Below are positions 34,226-41,999 of a stretch of 64,000 nucleotides of DNA, in pieces. How positions within the stretch are numbered: the first letter of the stretch is position 1; each line of letters begins with the position of its first letter. The stretch covers positions 1-64,000 of the forward strand of contig JAUIGE010000026.1 in NCBI GenBank assembly GCA_030430205.1, written 5' to 3'. Below the pieces are notes generated by a model. The model was given only the letters and a program-made list of their open reading frames with translations, did no database searches and was not told the DNA's origin. Made by a program: the position numbers and the translations under genes. Origin of the DNA: Bacteroidia bacterium. Lineage in GTDB: Bacteria; Bacteroidota; Bacteroidia; J057.

Positions 34226-34669
34226 ATGAAAATGGAACTGAGAAAACTGCAAGCCGCAGACCACGCCACCGCCCATCAATTGCTACAGCAATTATCTTTG
34301 CCTTTCACTGATCTTGATCAGGAGCAGCTGCTGTTATTTTCCCTTCATCAGGAAGATGAAATCCAGGGAATCGGAGGACTGGAAGTTTACGAAAAATATG
34401 CATTGATCCGATCTGTGGCGATTTTCCCTTCCCATCAGCAGCGAGGGCATGGAAGCACCCTGGTAGATTTATTGGAGGAAAAAGCACGAAATTTAGGTAT
34501 AGAGCAGCTTTATCTGCTCACGACTACTGCCGAATCCTTTTTTCATAAAAAAGGCTACCAGACCCTCCACCGGGCAAATGCCCCTGAGGTACTCCAACAG
34601 ACCACAGAGTTTTCGGCGCTTTGCCCGGATACGGCTGTTTGTATGAAAAAAACATTAATCATCTCATGA
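34226..34669 (+). CDS. GNAT acetyltransferase, ArsN2-like
   Basis: A 147-aa GNAT protein. The acetyl-CoA loop is SHQQRGHGSTLVD, with strand LIRSVAIFP before it and the late FFHKKGYQTLHRANAPEVLQ. The C-terminal pattern 'T.EFS.LCP.TA..M.K' is characteristic of proteins annotated as ArsN2. No arsenic-resistance genes are nearby, so the biological substrate is open. It starts five bases after the aminotransferase, and its stop overlaps the next start (ATGA). Confidence 0.78.
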   Translation: MKMELRKLQAADHATAHQLLQQLSLPFTDLDQEQLLLFSLHQEDEIQGIGGLEVYEKYALIRSVAIFPSHQQRGHGSTLVDLLEEKARNLGIEQLYLLTTTAESFFHKKGYQTLHRANAPEVLQQTTEFSALCPDTAVCMKKTLIIS

Positions 34670-35115
34670 GAACCACAATTTTCCTCCTGTTAGCTCTTTT
34701 GAGCTTCTACCTCACCCAGGCTCAAAAAAATGAGCTACCCAAAGGTTGGCTACAGGAAATCGAATCCTTTTCTCCCAATATGTACCGTTTTAGTGGAAAA
34801 AAGCTCACCCTCAAGACGGACCGCATCCTGAACTATGGCTTTGAGTATACCATGATTTGCCGAGTCAATTGGGTCAATGACAGCACCTTTAGCCTGACGC
34901 CCAAAAGGCATTACAGAAAAAATAACAACCTCGCAAGATCGAGGCGCAAAAAGGCCAGAGACCCATGGAGATTTCAACTCAATGAACGCAGCCATTGGTG
35001 CTTTGTCAAGGGAGAGGGGAAAAACTATTTTTTGCGCAGCATCGACAAGGGTACAGATGCAGAGGACAAAAAACCTTTAGAGATAAAGTTGATCCCTTTG
35101 AAACAGCTAGAATGA
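34666..35115 (+). CDS. small secreted basic protein, unknown
   Basis: A 149-aa protein starting at the ATG that overlaps the GNAT stop. Signal peptide to YLTQAQ. The mature part is rich in Lys and Arg (RHYRKNN...RSRRKKARDPWRF) and contains ICRVNWVNDSTFSLTPK, a short beta pattern seen in small Bacteroidota exported proteins. It is probably periplasmic or outer-membrane associated. No known family. Confidence 0.65.
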   Translation: MRTTIFLLLALLSFYLTQAQKNELPKGWLQEIESFSPNMYRFSGKKLTLKTDRILNYGFEYTMICRVNWVNDSTFSLTPKRHYRKNNNLARSRRKKARDPWRFQLNERSHWCFVKGEGKNYFLRSIDKGTDAEDKKPLEIKLIPLKQLE

Positions 35116-35146
35116 AGAAATAGATATTTTTCCCAACTTCGCATCC

Positions 35147-36775
35147 ATGATTCAACTGCTCAGCGAATATCCACTTCTGCTATTATTTGTTGTTGCCTCT
35201 TTGGGCTACCTTATCGGTAATATACAGATTAAAGGGAGTTCCCTTGGGGTGGCGGCGATATTATTTACGGGCCTGGCCTTTGGAGCCGCAGATGACAGGC
35301 TACAGATTCCGGCTATTATCTTCCAGCTTGGCCTTTCTGTTTATGTATATTCCCTGGGTTTGAGTTCCGGGGCTGCATTTTTCAAATCCTTTCAAAGGAA
35401 TGGCACCAGGGATTTTCTCTTTAGCCTAAGTATGCTGGTCCTGACAGGCCTGGGAGCGGCGCTGCTTTGGCTGGTTTTTGATTTTAGCCCCGCTACCCTC
35501 ACGGGAATCTACACCGGAAGTACCACCAATACTGCCGCCCTGGCAGCTGTGCTCGACAATATCAACCAGGTTTTCAATGAACAGGATGCGGAGGGTCGCC
35601 TGAGCGATGCAGTCGTAGGCTATTCCTATTCCTATCCCATGGGGGTTTTGGGAGGCATGATCGCCATGGTTTTGGCAGCTAAGTGGCTCAAGATCAATTA
35701 TGAAGCAGAAGCCAAATCTCTCAAAAAAGAGTATCCACTCGGTGAAAAACTTGACAAAACAACCATTGAAGTCAGCAATCCAGAGGTTTGTAAGTATCAA
35801 TTGCGTCAGCTTTTGAGGGAAAATGAGCTGGAGGTGAGCTTTGGTCGCCTGTACCGAAAGGGAGAGACTGAGCTGATCAATTTTGATACGCGTTTTGAAA
35901 TGGGCGACCTGCTCATGGTGGTTGGCAGTGAGGAAGAATTGCAAAAAGCGATCGCCCTGTTGGGAAAGGAAAGCGATTCTGAGTTTGCCTTTGACAGGCG
36001 GCTGTTTGATGCGCGCCGCATCTTTGTCTCCAATCCTAATGTCGCCGGCCGCAGCATCGCTTCGCTCAACCTCAATGAAAAATATGATGCTGTGATCACC
36101 CGCATCCGGCGGGGAGATATAGATATGCTGGCCAAGCCAGAAACGATCCTGGATCTGGGAGATAGAATCCGCTTTGTAGCGAGAAGGAAAGACCTGGACG
36201 AGCTTTCTACCTTTTTCGGGGACTCTTATCGGGCTTCGAGCCGCGTAAACCTCTTTTCATTTGGTCTGGGGATCGGCCTGGGGCTGATCCTGGGAAGTAT
36301 TGAATTTGCATTTGTGCCCGGCCTGCAATTCAAACTCGGCTATGCCGGGGGCCCACTTATCATGGGGCTGATCCTGGGCGCATTGCGCCGGACGGGCCCT
36401 ATCAGTTGGGCTTTGCCCTACAGTGCCAATGTCACCCTGCAGCAGATCGGTCTGATCCTGCTTCTCACCGCCATCGGCGTGCGCTCCGGCAATGCATTTG
36501 TTGACAGTTTTTCAGTGGATGGCGTTTGGATATTTCTGGCCAGTGCCTTCCTGAGCCTTTTCGCCGCATTTAGCATACTGTTGATCGGCTACAAACTGAT
36601 CAAAATCCCTTTCAGTCTGCTGATGGGCATGGTTGCCAACCAGCCTGCCATCCTCGATTTCGCCACATCCCGCAGCAAAAACCGCATCCCTGAATACGGC
36701 TTTACGATGATGTTTCCGATCGCTTTAATTATGAAAATTGTCATCGCCCAAATCTTATTTTGGGTGCTGAGTTGA
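35147..36775 (+). CDS. AspT/YidE-family transporter with two RCK-C (TrkA-C) domains
   Basis: A 542-aa membrane protein of the aspartate:alanine exchanger (AAE) family. Two membrane halves (~1-180 and ~370-542) flank a soluble region with two TrkA-C domains (~200-280 and ~285-365, e.g. FEMGDLLMVVGSEEEL and LDLGDRIRFVARRKDL). The duplicated membrane motif GxxxxxGLxxG and the pattern TGSTTNTAAL / ANQPAILDFATS are visible. Substrate may be an amino acid or dicarboxylate and cannot be read here. It is the last gene of the co-directional run and converges with the GH53 gene across two bases. Confidence 0.88.
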   Translation: MIQLLSEYPLLLLFVVASLGYLIGNIQIKGSSLGVAAILFTGLAFGAADDRLQIPAIIFQLGLSVYVYSLGLSSGAAFFKSFQRNGTRDFLFSLSMLVLTGLGAALLWLVFDFSPATLTGIYTGSTTNTAALAAVLDNINQVFNEQDAEGRLSDAVVGYSYSYPMGVLGGMIAMVLAAKWLKINYEAEAKSLKKEYPLGEKLDKTTIEVSNPEVCKYQLRQLLRENELEVSFGRLYRKGETELINFDTRFEMGDLLMVVGSEEELQKAIALLGKESDSEFAFDRRLFDARRIFVSNPNVAGRSIASLNLNEKYDAVITRIRRGDIDMLAKPETILDLGDRIRFVARRKDLDELSTFFGDSYRASSRVNLFSFGLGIGLGLILGSIEFAFVPGLQFKLGYAGGPLIMGLILGALRRTGPISWALPYSANVTLQQIGLILLLTAIGVRSGNAFVDSFSVDGVWIFLASAFLSLFAAFSILLIGYKLIKIPFSLLMGMVANQPAILDFATSRSKNRIPEYGFTMMFPIALIMKIVIAQILFWVLS

Positions 36776-36777
36776 GG

Positions 36778-38151
36778 TTAGTTTTCCCTGAAAACATCCA
36801 TCACCGGCAAAGCCTTGTTATCGAAGTCGAAAATGCAGACATTTTCAAAGGCAGAGCCATTGGGAGATTGTGCGCCATCAAATGCCACCAGATCTGGTGC
36901 CCACCAGACAAAGCCCATTCCGAGACCCTCGGGTACATTTTTCAGTATCTGAACCCAGAAATCATAGTAGGCCTTCTGGCCAGCAGGCGTAGCGGGATAG
37001 CCATTTACCAAATGCCCCTCCTCCCCTACCACATTGTTGGTCCAGTCATTCCAATTCAAGGTGAAGGGATAATTGGTCTCAACAATCAGGATGGGTTTTT
37101 GTATCGAAGTCGCCAACTCACGCAGGCGTTGCTGGATCAGGGCCATGTTTTGGGAATGAAAATAGGCATAGTGCGATAGCCCAACGATGTCAAAAAGGGC
37201 TTGTTCGGTCTTCAGTTTTTCAAAAAATGCAGGTGCATTTTCTATCCCGGCATAGTGGATCAGGGTCTGAATATCCTTTCCACTCTCCTGCTCTACTTCC
37301 AGCACCGCCCTGCGGGCAGCATGAACCAGCTCTACATATTTTTGCCAGCTGCTGTTGTCGTTCCAATCCAGGCGGCCTTCCGGCCAGATAAAACCGGGAT
37401 TGGTCTCATTGCCTATCTGCATGAAATCAGGCAGAGCGCCTTCCTTTTCAAATGTTTGCAGCACCCGGCGGGTGTAGGCATATACGCTGTCCTTCAGGAC
37501 TTCAAATGACAAGGCCGACCAGGCTGCAGGCTTGATCTGGCTGCCGGGGTCAGCCCAGGTATCGGAATAATGAATGTCCAAAAGGAATGGATTGCCACTG
37601 GCTTTTACCCTTTTTGCATAGGCCAATACGCGCTCCAGATTGGAAAAGGCTACGCCCGGATCTGCGCTGGTAGGCGTATGAAACAGCCTCAGCCTCACCA
37701 GGTTGACGCCATTGGCCTGGGTCCAGCTGACCAAATCGCCGATCGCCTGACCGGCTTCATCTTTGTAGGCAACATTTCGACTTTCCAGAAAGGGCTGATA
37801 GGACAGGTCGAGTCCTGTAATAAAGGGATTTTGAGCTGCTATTTTCACCAGCCTGGAAGCTTTTGCTTCCGTTCCATCCGCTGCTTTGGCTGTGAGTTGG
37901 ACTTGATATTCACCTGAAAACAGGTATTCATGCACCGGATTTTCTTCCGTGCTGCTTTGGCCATCCCCGAAGTCCCATAAATAACTTACTGCATTGACCG
38001 AGCTATTGGTAAAGCTTATATTGCATGCAGCGATACACTTATCATTCTGGATGGTAAAATGGGCAGCAAGCGGCTGAGGATCAGTCCCTTCATCAGGCTT
38101 ACAACTGAATAAAAACAGGGTCAGTATCGTTAGCAATAGCTGTTTTGTCAT
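36778..38151 (-). CDS. GH53 endo-beta-1,4-galactanase lipoprotein with PKD domain
   Basis: A 457-aa lipoprotein: lipobox LFLFSC, a PKD domain (~25-110, WDFGDGQSSTEENPVHEY) and GH53 (~115-455). GH53 landmarks are FITGLDLSYQPFLE, LDIHYSDTWADPG, the acid/base Glu in MQIGNETNPGF and the nucleophile Glu in ILIVETNYPF. It hydrolyses beta-1,4-galactan side chains as in pectin type I, probably at the cell surface. The ATG at 38151 starts the lipoprotein signal; an upstream start at 38181 would add ten residues. It is on the same strand as the SusCDE genes but separated from them by an opposite-strand gene and a terminator. Confidence 0.93.
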   Translation of the reverse strand: MTKQLLLTILTLFLFSCKPDEGTDPQPLAAHFTIQNDKCIAACNISFTNSSVNAVSYLWDFGDGQSSTEENPVHEYLFSGEYQVQLTAKAADGTEAKASRLVKIAAQNPFITGLDLSYQPFLESRNVAYKDEAGQAIGDLVSWTQANGVNLVRLRLFHTPTSADPGVAFSNLERVLAYAKRVKASGNPFLLDIHYSDTWADPGSQIKPAAWSALSFEVLKDSVYAYTRRVLQTFEKEGALPDFMQIGNETNPGFIWPEGRLDWNDNSSWQKYVELVHAARRAVLEVEQESGKDIQTLIHYAGIENAPAFFEKLKTEQALFDIVGLSHYAYFHSQNMALIQQRLRELATSIQKPILIVETNYPFTLNWNDWTNNVVGEEGHLVNGYPATPAGQKAYYDFWVQILKNVPEGLGMGFVWWAPDLVAFDGAQSPNGSAFENVCIFDFDNKALPVMDVFREN

Positions 38152-38196
38152 GGTAGCAAAAATTGGATTTATTTCTCTCACAAGTTAAAACAAAAG

Positions 38197-38616
38197 ATGA
38201 AACTATGGATAGGCTTAATCCTCCTCACGCTTTGCCAGCCCCTCCAGGCTCAGCAGGGAAGCTTGACAATTAGCATTGAAGGCATTCGAAATGCGAAAGG
38301 AAAAATTCAGCTTTATGTGTACAATCAAAAAGAGGATCACCTCATCACAGAACAAGCTTTCAAAGCTTTTCGCATAGCAGCCCAGACCCCGGAAGTAAGC
38401 ATCAGCCTGGAAAGGCTGCCCCCGGGAGAGTACTCTGTAGCTTTTTATCATGATGAAAATGAGGATTCCGTTTGCAACCTGAGCTTTTGGGGCATCCCCA
38501 AGGAGGGCTATGGCTTCTCCCGGAACTATGTTCCGGTCTGGAGAGCGCCTCACTTTGAAGAGGTTAGTTTTCGGGTCGAAAAGGGGAGTTTGATCAGGCT
38601 AAAGGTGATTTACTAG
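38197..38616 (+). CDS. DUF2141 family exported protein
   Basis: A 139-aa protein with a signal peptide (to PLQAQ). The body carries the DUF2141 pattern: GSLTISIEGIRNAKGKIQL at the start, then LPPGEYSVAFYHDENEDSVCNLSFWGIPKEGYGFS. The function of the family is unknown. It is divergent from the GH53 gene (45 bases between starts) and followed by a hairpin terminator. Confidence 0.88.
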   Translation: MKLWIGLILLTLCQPLQAQQGSLTISIEGIRNAKGKIQLYVYNQKEDHLITEQAFKAFRIAAQTPEVSISLERLPPGEYSVAFYHDENEDSVCNLSFWGIPKEGYGFSRNYVPVWRAPHFEEVSFRVEKGSLIRLKVIY

Positions 38617-38629
38617 GGGAAAAAATACA

Positions 38630-38661
38630 AAAGAGCACCTGCGTTTCCACAAGTGCTCTTT
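38630..38661. terminator. bidirectional hairpin terminator
   Basis: AAAGAGCAC (38630-38638) and GTGCTCTTT (38653-38661) form a perfect 9-bp stem, with A-rich sequence on the left arm and T-rich sequence on the right. It lies between the convergent DUF2141 and susE-like genes and can serve both strands. Confidence 0.75.
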
Positions 38662-38677
38662 CCAGTCTCAACAAACA

Positions 38678-38747
38678 ACTGCCTACTGCCAGCTGCCTAC
38701 TGTATACTGTATACTGTATACTGCCGACTGCCGACTGCCGACTGCCT
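38678..38747. repeat. array of ten 7-bp repeat units
   Basis: Ten consecutive heptamers with the consensus ACTGNNN: ACTGCCT, ACTGCCA, GCTGCCT, three ACTGTAT, three ACTGCCG, ACTGCCT. The array touches the stop codon of the susE-like gene exactly (38748) when read on the minus strand. It was probably made by slippage, with local homogenisation into blocks of three. A second 7-bp-period array lies at 59903-59971. Confidence 0.9.
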
Positions 38748-39782
38748 CTAGTTCTTCGTCAGTCGATACGTATAGATCGCCTTGTTCAGGATCAACTCCA
38801 CGGTATAGTTACCGGCCTCAGCGACGACAATGTCATCGCCACCGTACTCCAAAGAGCCATTGGCATCGGTATCGCCCAGGCTGATGTCCCATAAATCATT
38901 TGCGCGGAATTTGATCTTACCCGCAGTCAGATCAATGGTCAGTTTCAGGGTGCCTGAAGCTGCATCAAAGACCATATCAGTATCACTATCCCATGCTGTG
39001 GGCGTAGCATCTCCAATCAATCCCCAGTCCGTTTTGGTAAAGGTGTGGGTCAGGTCGTTGAGGTTCACATTGAGCTTGTAAAAGCCTTCAGCACCGATAG
39101 CAATGTCATCGCCGCCCGGGTCCAATATGCCATCCATACCTGTATCACCCCAGTTGGTATCCCAACTTGGGCCATCTGTGTACTTGAATTTGTCATCAGC
39201 AGCGGTAAAGTTGGCGTAGCCTTCATAAAAACCATCCCCTTTGAGGGAATAAACAACGGTAGAATCGTTTGCCGGATCCCAGGCCTGGTAGCTACCAGGT
39301 ACATGCAGGATAGGGTAGTCAATGACAACCAGATATGGGGTTACTTTGAGGGTAATTTTCTCAGAAGCAACCGGATCTACGTCACTTGCCACATTTGAAA
39401 CTACGCGTACATAGACATCGCTCTCCGTATTGTCAGGCACGCCATTGGCGAGCAGGGTGGTATTGAAGCCCCCTACGGTGACATTCTCAATGGCGAGGCC
39501 ATTGACTGTTCCCAAATTAATAGGCGCAGCGAAGCTGCCGTCTCCCAGGTCCAACTCCAAGGTATAGCTTGCCCCGGCAGGGAAGCCGTAGTCGGCAGCA
39601 GCCCACTCAAATTTGGTAAGTATGTCAGCAGCATTGGCTTCGTCGAGCACAAAGCTGGTACCATCAGCAGGGGTGCTGATGGCGGCAGCAGCGCCGATTT
39701 GCAGCACAGGATCAAATACTTTCTCCTGACACGAAGTCAAAAACAAAGCTGCTATTAAGCTTATTATGATATATTTTTTCAT
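38748..39782 (-). CDS. SusE/SusF-like glycan-binding lipoprotein
   Basis: A 344-aa lipoprotein (LFLTSC lipobox). The N-terminal half is a SusE-type domain ([23 protein letters not shown]). The C-terminal ~185 residues are two tandem SusE/SusF-like modules: [14 protein letters not shown]...[16 protein letters not shown] and [18 protein letters not shown]...KIKFRAND. Such modules bind starch-type glucans at the cell surface in characterised systems. It is the third gene of a susC-susD-susE operon (18 bases after susD). The start at 39782 gives a normal lipoprotein signal; an in-frame TTG lies nine bases upstream. Its two C-terminal modules are clearly homologous to an insert inside the adjacent SusD. 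Confidence 0.88.
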   Translation of the reverse strand: MKKYIIISLIAALFLTSCQEKVFDPVLQIGAAAAISTPADGTSFVLDEANAADILTKFEWAAADYGFPAGASYTLELDLGDGSFAAPINLGTVNGLAIENVTVGGFNTTLLANGVPDNTESDVYVRVVSNVASDVDPVASEKITLKVTPYLVVIDYPILHVPGSYQAWDPANDSTVVYSLKGDGFYEGYANFTAADDKFKYTDGPSWDTNWGDTGMDGILDPGGDDIAIGAEGFYKLNVNLNDLTHTFTKTDWGLIGDATPTAWDSDTDMVFDAASGTLKLTIDLTAGKIKFRANDLWDISLGDTDANGSLEYGGDDIVVAEAGNYTVELILNKAIYTYRLTKN

Positions 39783-39800
39783 TTTTCTCAAGATTAAAAA

Positions 39801-41987
39801 TTAATATCCTGTGTTCTGCTGGAGATTGGGGTTTGCGCCAATATCTGAAGCAGGGATCGGAAATACATTGTATTTTTTGTCAGTAGAAACGCCCCCGGGT
39901 GTTCCACCTTTCCAGGGCCAAACATAGCTTGACTCAGAGAATTTGCCGAAACGGATCAGGTCAGTTCTTCTGTGACACTCCCAGAGCAACTCACGCGCAC
40001 GCTCGTCAATCAGGAAGTCAAGGGTAAGCTCTGACTGAGTGATGTTTCCACCACTGCCACCATAAGCTCTTTCGCGAACTGTGTTTACATAATTCACAGC
40101 TGAAGCCATGCTTCCACCGCCTCCGCGTACTACTGCTTCTGCATACATCAGGTACGCATCAGCCAGACGGAAAAGAGGAAAATCGGTATCTACGAAAGTA
40201 ACATCAGAGCCTACAAGGCCAGTAGAAGTTACATTGAAGTATTTGGCTACAGCATAGCCTTCTGTAAACTGAGCGATATCTTCGATCTCCAGGTTTTGGC
40301 CATCTGTATGGAACATAGCGCGCTTGTCAAAGCTAACCAACTCAATAGAGTAGGTATAATCTGGCTTATCCAGGAAAAGCTTGATGCGGTAGGTTCCTGC
40401 CGGTACAACGATGTTATCGCCACCAGCTTCCAGAATCGCATCAGCACCGGTATCACCATAATTCAGTGCCCAGTCGTCATTTGCACGGAATTTTATCTCT
40501 CCGGCAGCCAGGTCGATGACGATGCTCACTGAATTGTCAGTGGTGTCATAAGCCATATCTGTATCATTGTCCCATGCGCCTGGGGTGGCAGAACCGATGA
40601 TGCCCCACTCTGTTTTTTCCAAGGTATAAGTCAGGTTTTTGATATCTGCCACTACATGGTACAAACCAGCTTCAGCCACAGGAATATCTGCTCCGGATAA
40701 GCTCAAAGCGCCGCCATCGTCGCCATAGGCATTGTCCCAGTTGGCCTCAGGGGCAAATTTGAATTTATCTCCCGCAGCAAACCAGAAATAGCCTTCATAG
40801 GTGCTGTCGTTGTTAGGAGAAGTAACGGTGGTGGACTCGTTTGCAGGATCCCATCCCTGGTAGCTGCCAGGTACATAAAGCTTCGCGTAAGAAGCTGTAT
40901 TTCCCTCACTCGGGGCTACCAAAACAGATCCTCCTGCTGTAGAAGGAAATTTGTCAACGATCGCTTTGGTGGTGCGGACACCGCCCCAGCCGCCATCAAT
41001 CCCAAATTCAGAAGGGCTCATAGAGCCACCCACAGCTGCATGTACCAGGAATGTCATGCCACCCCATGTTTTTGAACGCGTCCCGTCAAAAGCAATCGGG
41101 AAGATCATCTCGGTAGAGTTGTGGTTATCTGCCTTGAAAACGTCTGCATAATTAGCATCCAGGCTAAAGCCTGCATCAATTACCTTCTGGCAGTACTCTG
41201 CCGCTTCTGTATAGCGGCCTTCGCCCAGATACACCTCTGCATTGAGGTACAATTTGGCGAGTACCATCCAGGCAGCAGCCTTGTCTGCGCGTGCATACTC
41301 ATTGGCGCGTGCGTCAACGAGCAGGCTTTCAACAGCCTTCAATTCACTTTCTACATAAGCAAAAAGGTCATTTGTATTGGTCTGGGTTGGGAAAAAGCTA
41401 CCGACGGCATCTTCTTCGGTAACGAAAGGCACATTTCTGAACATGTCCAAAGCATGGTAGTAGCTCAATGCGCGCAGGAAACGAGCCTCTGCGCGGTAGG
41501 TAGCCACCTCAGCTTTGATGGCATCAGAAGCACCACGGGCCGTCATTTTCTCATCAGTGGTCTCACGGATAAATTCGTTAACCAAAGCAATCTGATAAAA
41601 AATACGGTTGTACATGGCTGTGATGAACTCATTGTTCGCATCCCAGTCCTGCTGGTGGAAGTCGTGGATGTTACCATCATTCCAGGCGATTACCGCCTCA
41701 TCTGTGGTAAGCTCCTGCGCTTTCCAATACTGACGCAGATAAGTAGAGAAACCCTCATCAATACCCGAGATATCGGGCTGACCGGCAGGGCCTTCCTGTC
41801 CACTCAATGCCAGGCCGGCATAGAGTTTTGCAAGTACTTTCTTATAAGAATCTACGTCGTCATATACAGTAGCTGCTGTGACGGAATTGCCCAAAGGCAC
41901 CACATCCAGGTCTTTGAAGCAGGATGTCAGGAAAGCTGACAAGCCCACAAAGAGCAGCGATAAAAGCGTGATTGAAATTCTTTTCAT
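39801..41987 (-). CDS. SusD/RagB-family lipoprotein with inserted SusE-type domains
   Basis: A 728-aa SusD-like protein; typical SusD proteins are about 500-600 aa. Lipobox LTSC, TPR-rich SusD N-terminus (~30-345, with RAEARFLRALSYYHALDMF), then an insert (~355-552), then the SusD C-terminus (~553-728, DKRAMF..., FPLFRLADAYLMYAEA, DERARELLWECHRRTDLIRFG). The insert has two tandem modules, YVPGSYQGWDPANE... and WGIIGSATPGAWDNDTDM, matching the two C-terminal modules of the neighbouring SusE-like protein. It probably caps the SusC barrel and adds glycan-binding sites. It lies 12 bases after susC. Confidence 0.93.
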   Translation of the reverse strand: MKRISITLLSLLFVGLSAFLTSCFKDLDVVPLGNSVTAATVYDDVDSYKKVLAKLYAGLALSGQEGPAGQPDISGIDEGFSTYLRQYWKAQELTTDEAVIAWNDGNIHDFHQQDWDANNEFITAMYNRIFYQIALVNEFIRETTDEKMTARGASDAIKAEVATYRAEARFLRALSYYHALDMFRNVPFVTEEDAVGSFFPTQTNTNDLFAYVESELKAVESLLVDARANEYARADKAAAWMVLAKLYLNAEVYLGEGRYTEAAEYCQKVIDAGFSLDANYADVFKADNHNSTEMIFPIAFDGTRSKTWGGMTFLVHAAVGGSMSPSEFGIDGGWGGVRTTKAIVDKFPSTAGGSVLVAPSEGNTASYAKLYVPGSYQGWDPANESTTVTSPNNDSTYEGYFWFAAGDKFKFAPEANWDNAYGDDGGALSLSGADIPVAEAGLYHVVADIKNLTYTLEKTEWGIIGSATPGAWDNDTDMAYDTTDNSVSIVIDLAAGEIKFRANDDWALNYGDTGADAILEAGGDNIVVPAGTYRIKLFLDKPDYTYSIELVSFDKRAMFHTDGQNLEIEDIAQFTEGYAVAKYFNVTSTGLVGSDVTFVDTDFPLFRLADAYLMYAEAVVRGGGGSMASAVNYVNTVRERAYGGSGGNITQSELTLDFLIDERARELLWECHRRTDLIRFGKFSESSYVWPWKGGTPGGVSTDKKYNVFPIPASDIGANPNLQQNTGY

Positions 41988-41999
41988 TGTTTCGAGCGA

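Noticed and set aside
41121-41939. A 272-codon open frame antisense to the SusD gene
   Set aside because: It mirrors the SusD coding region and shows no independent features.
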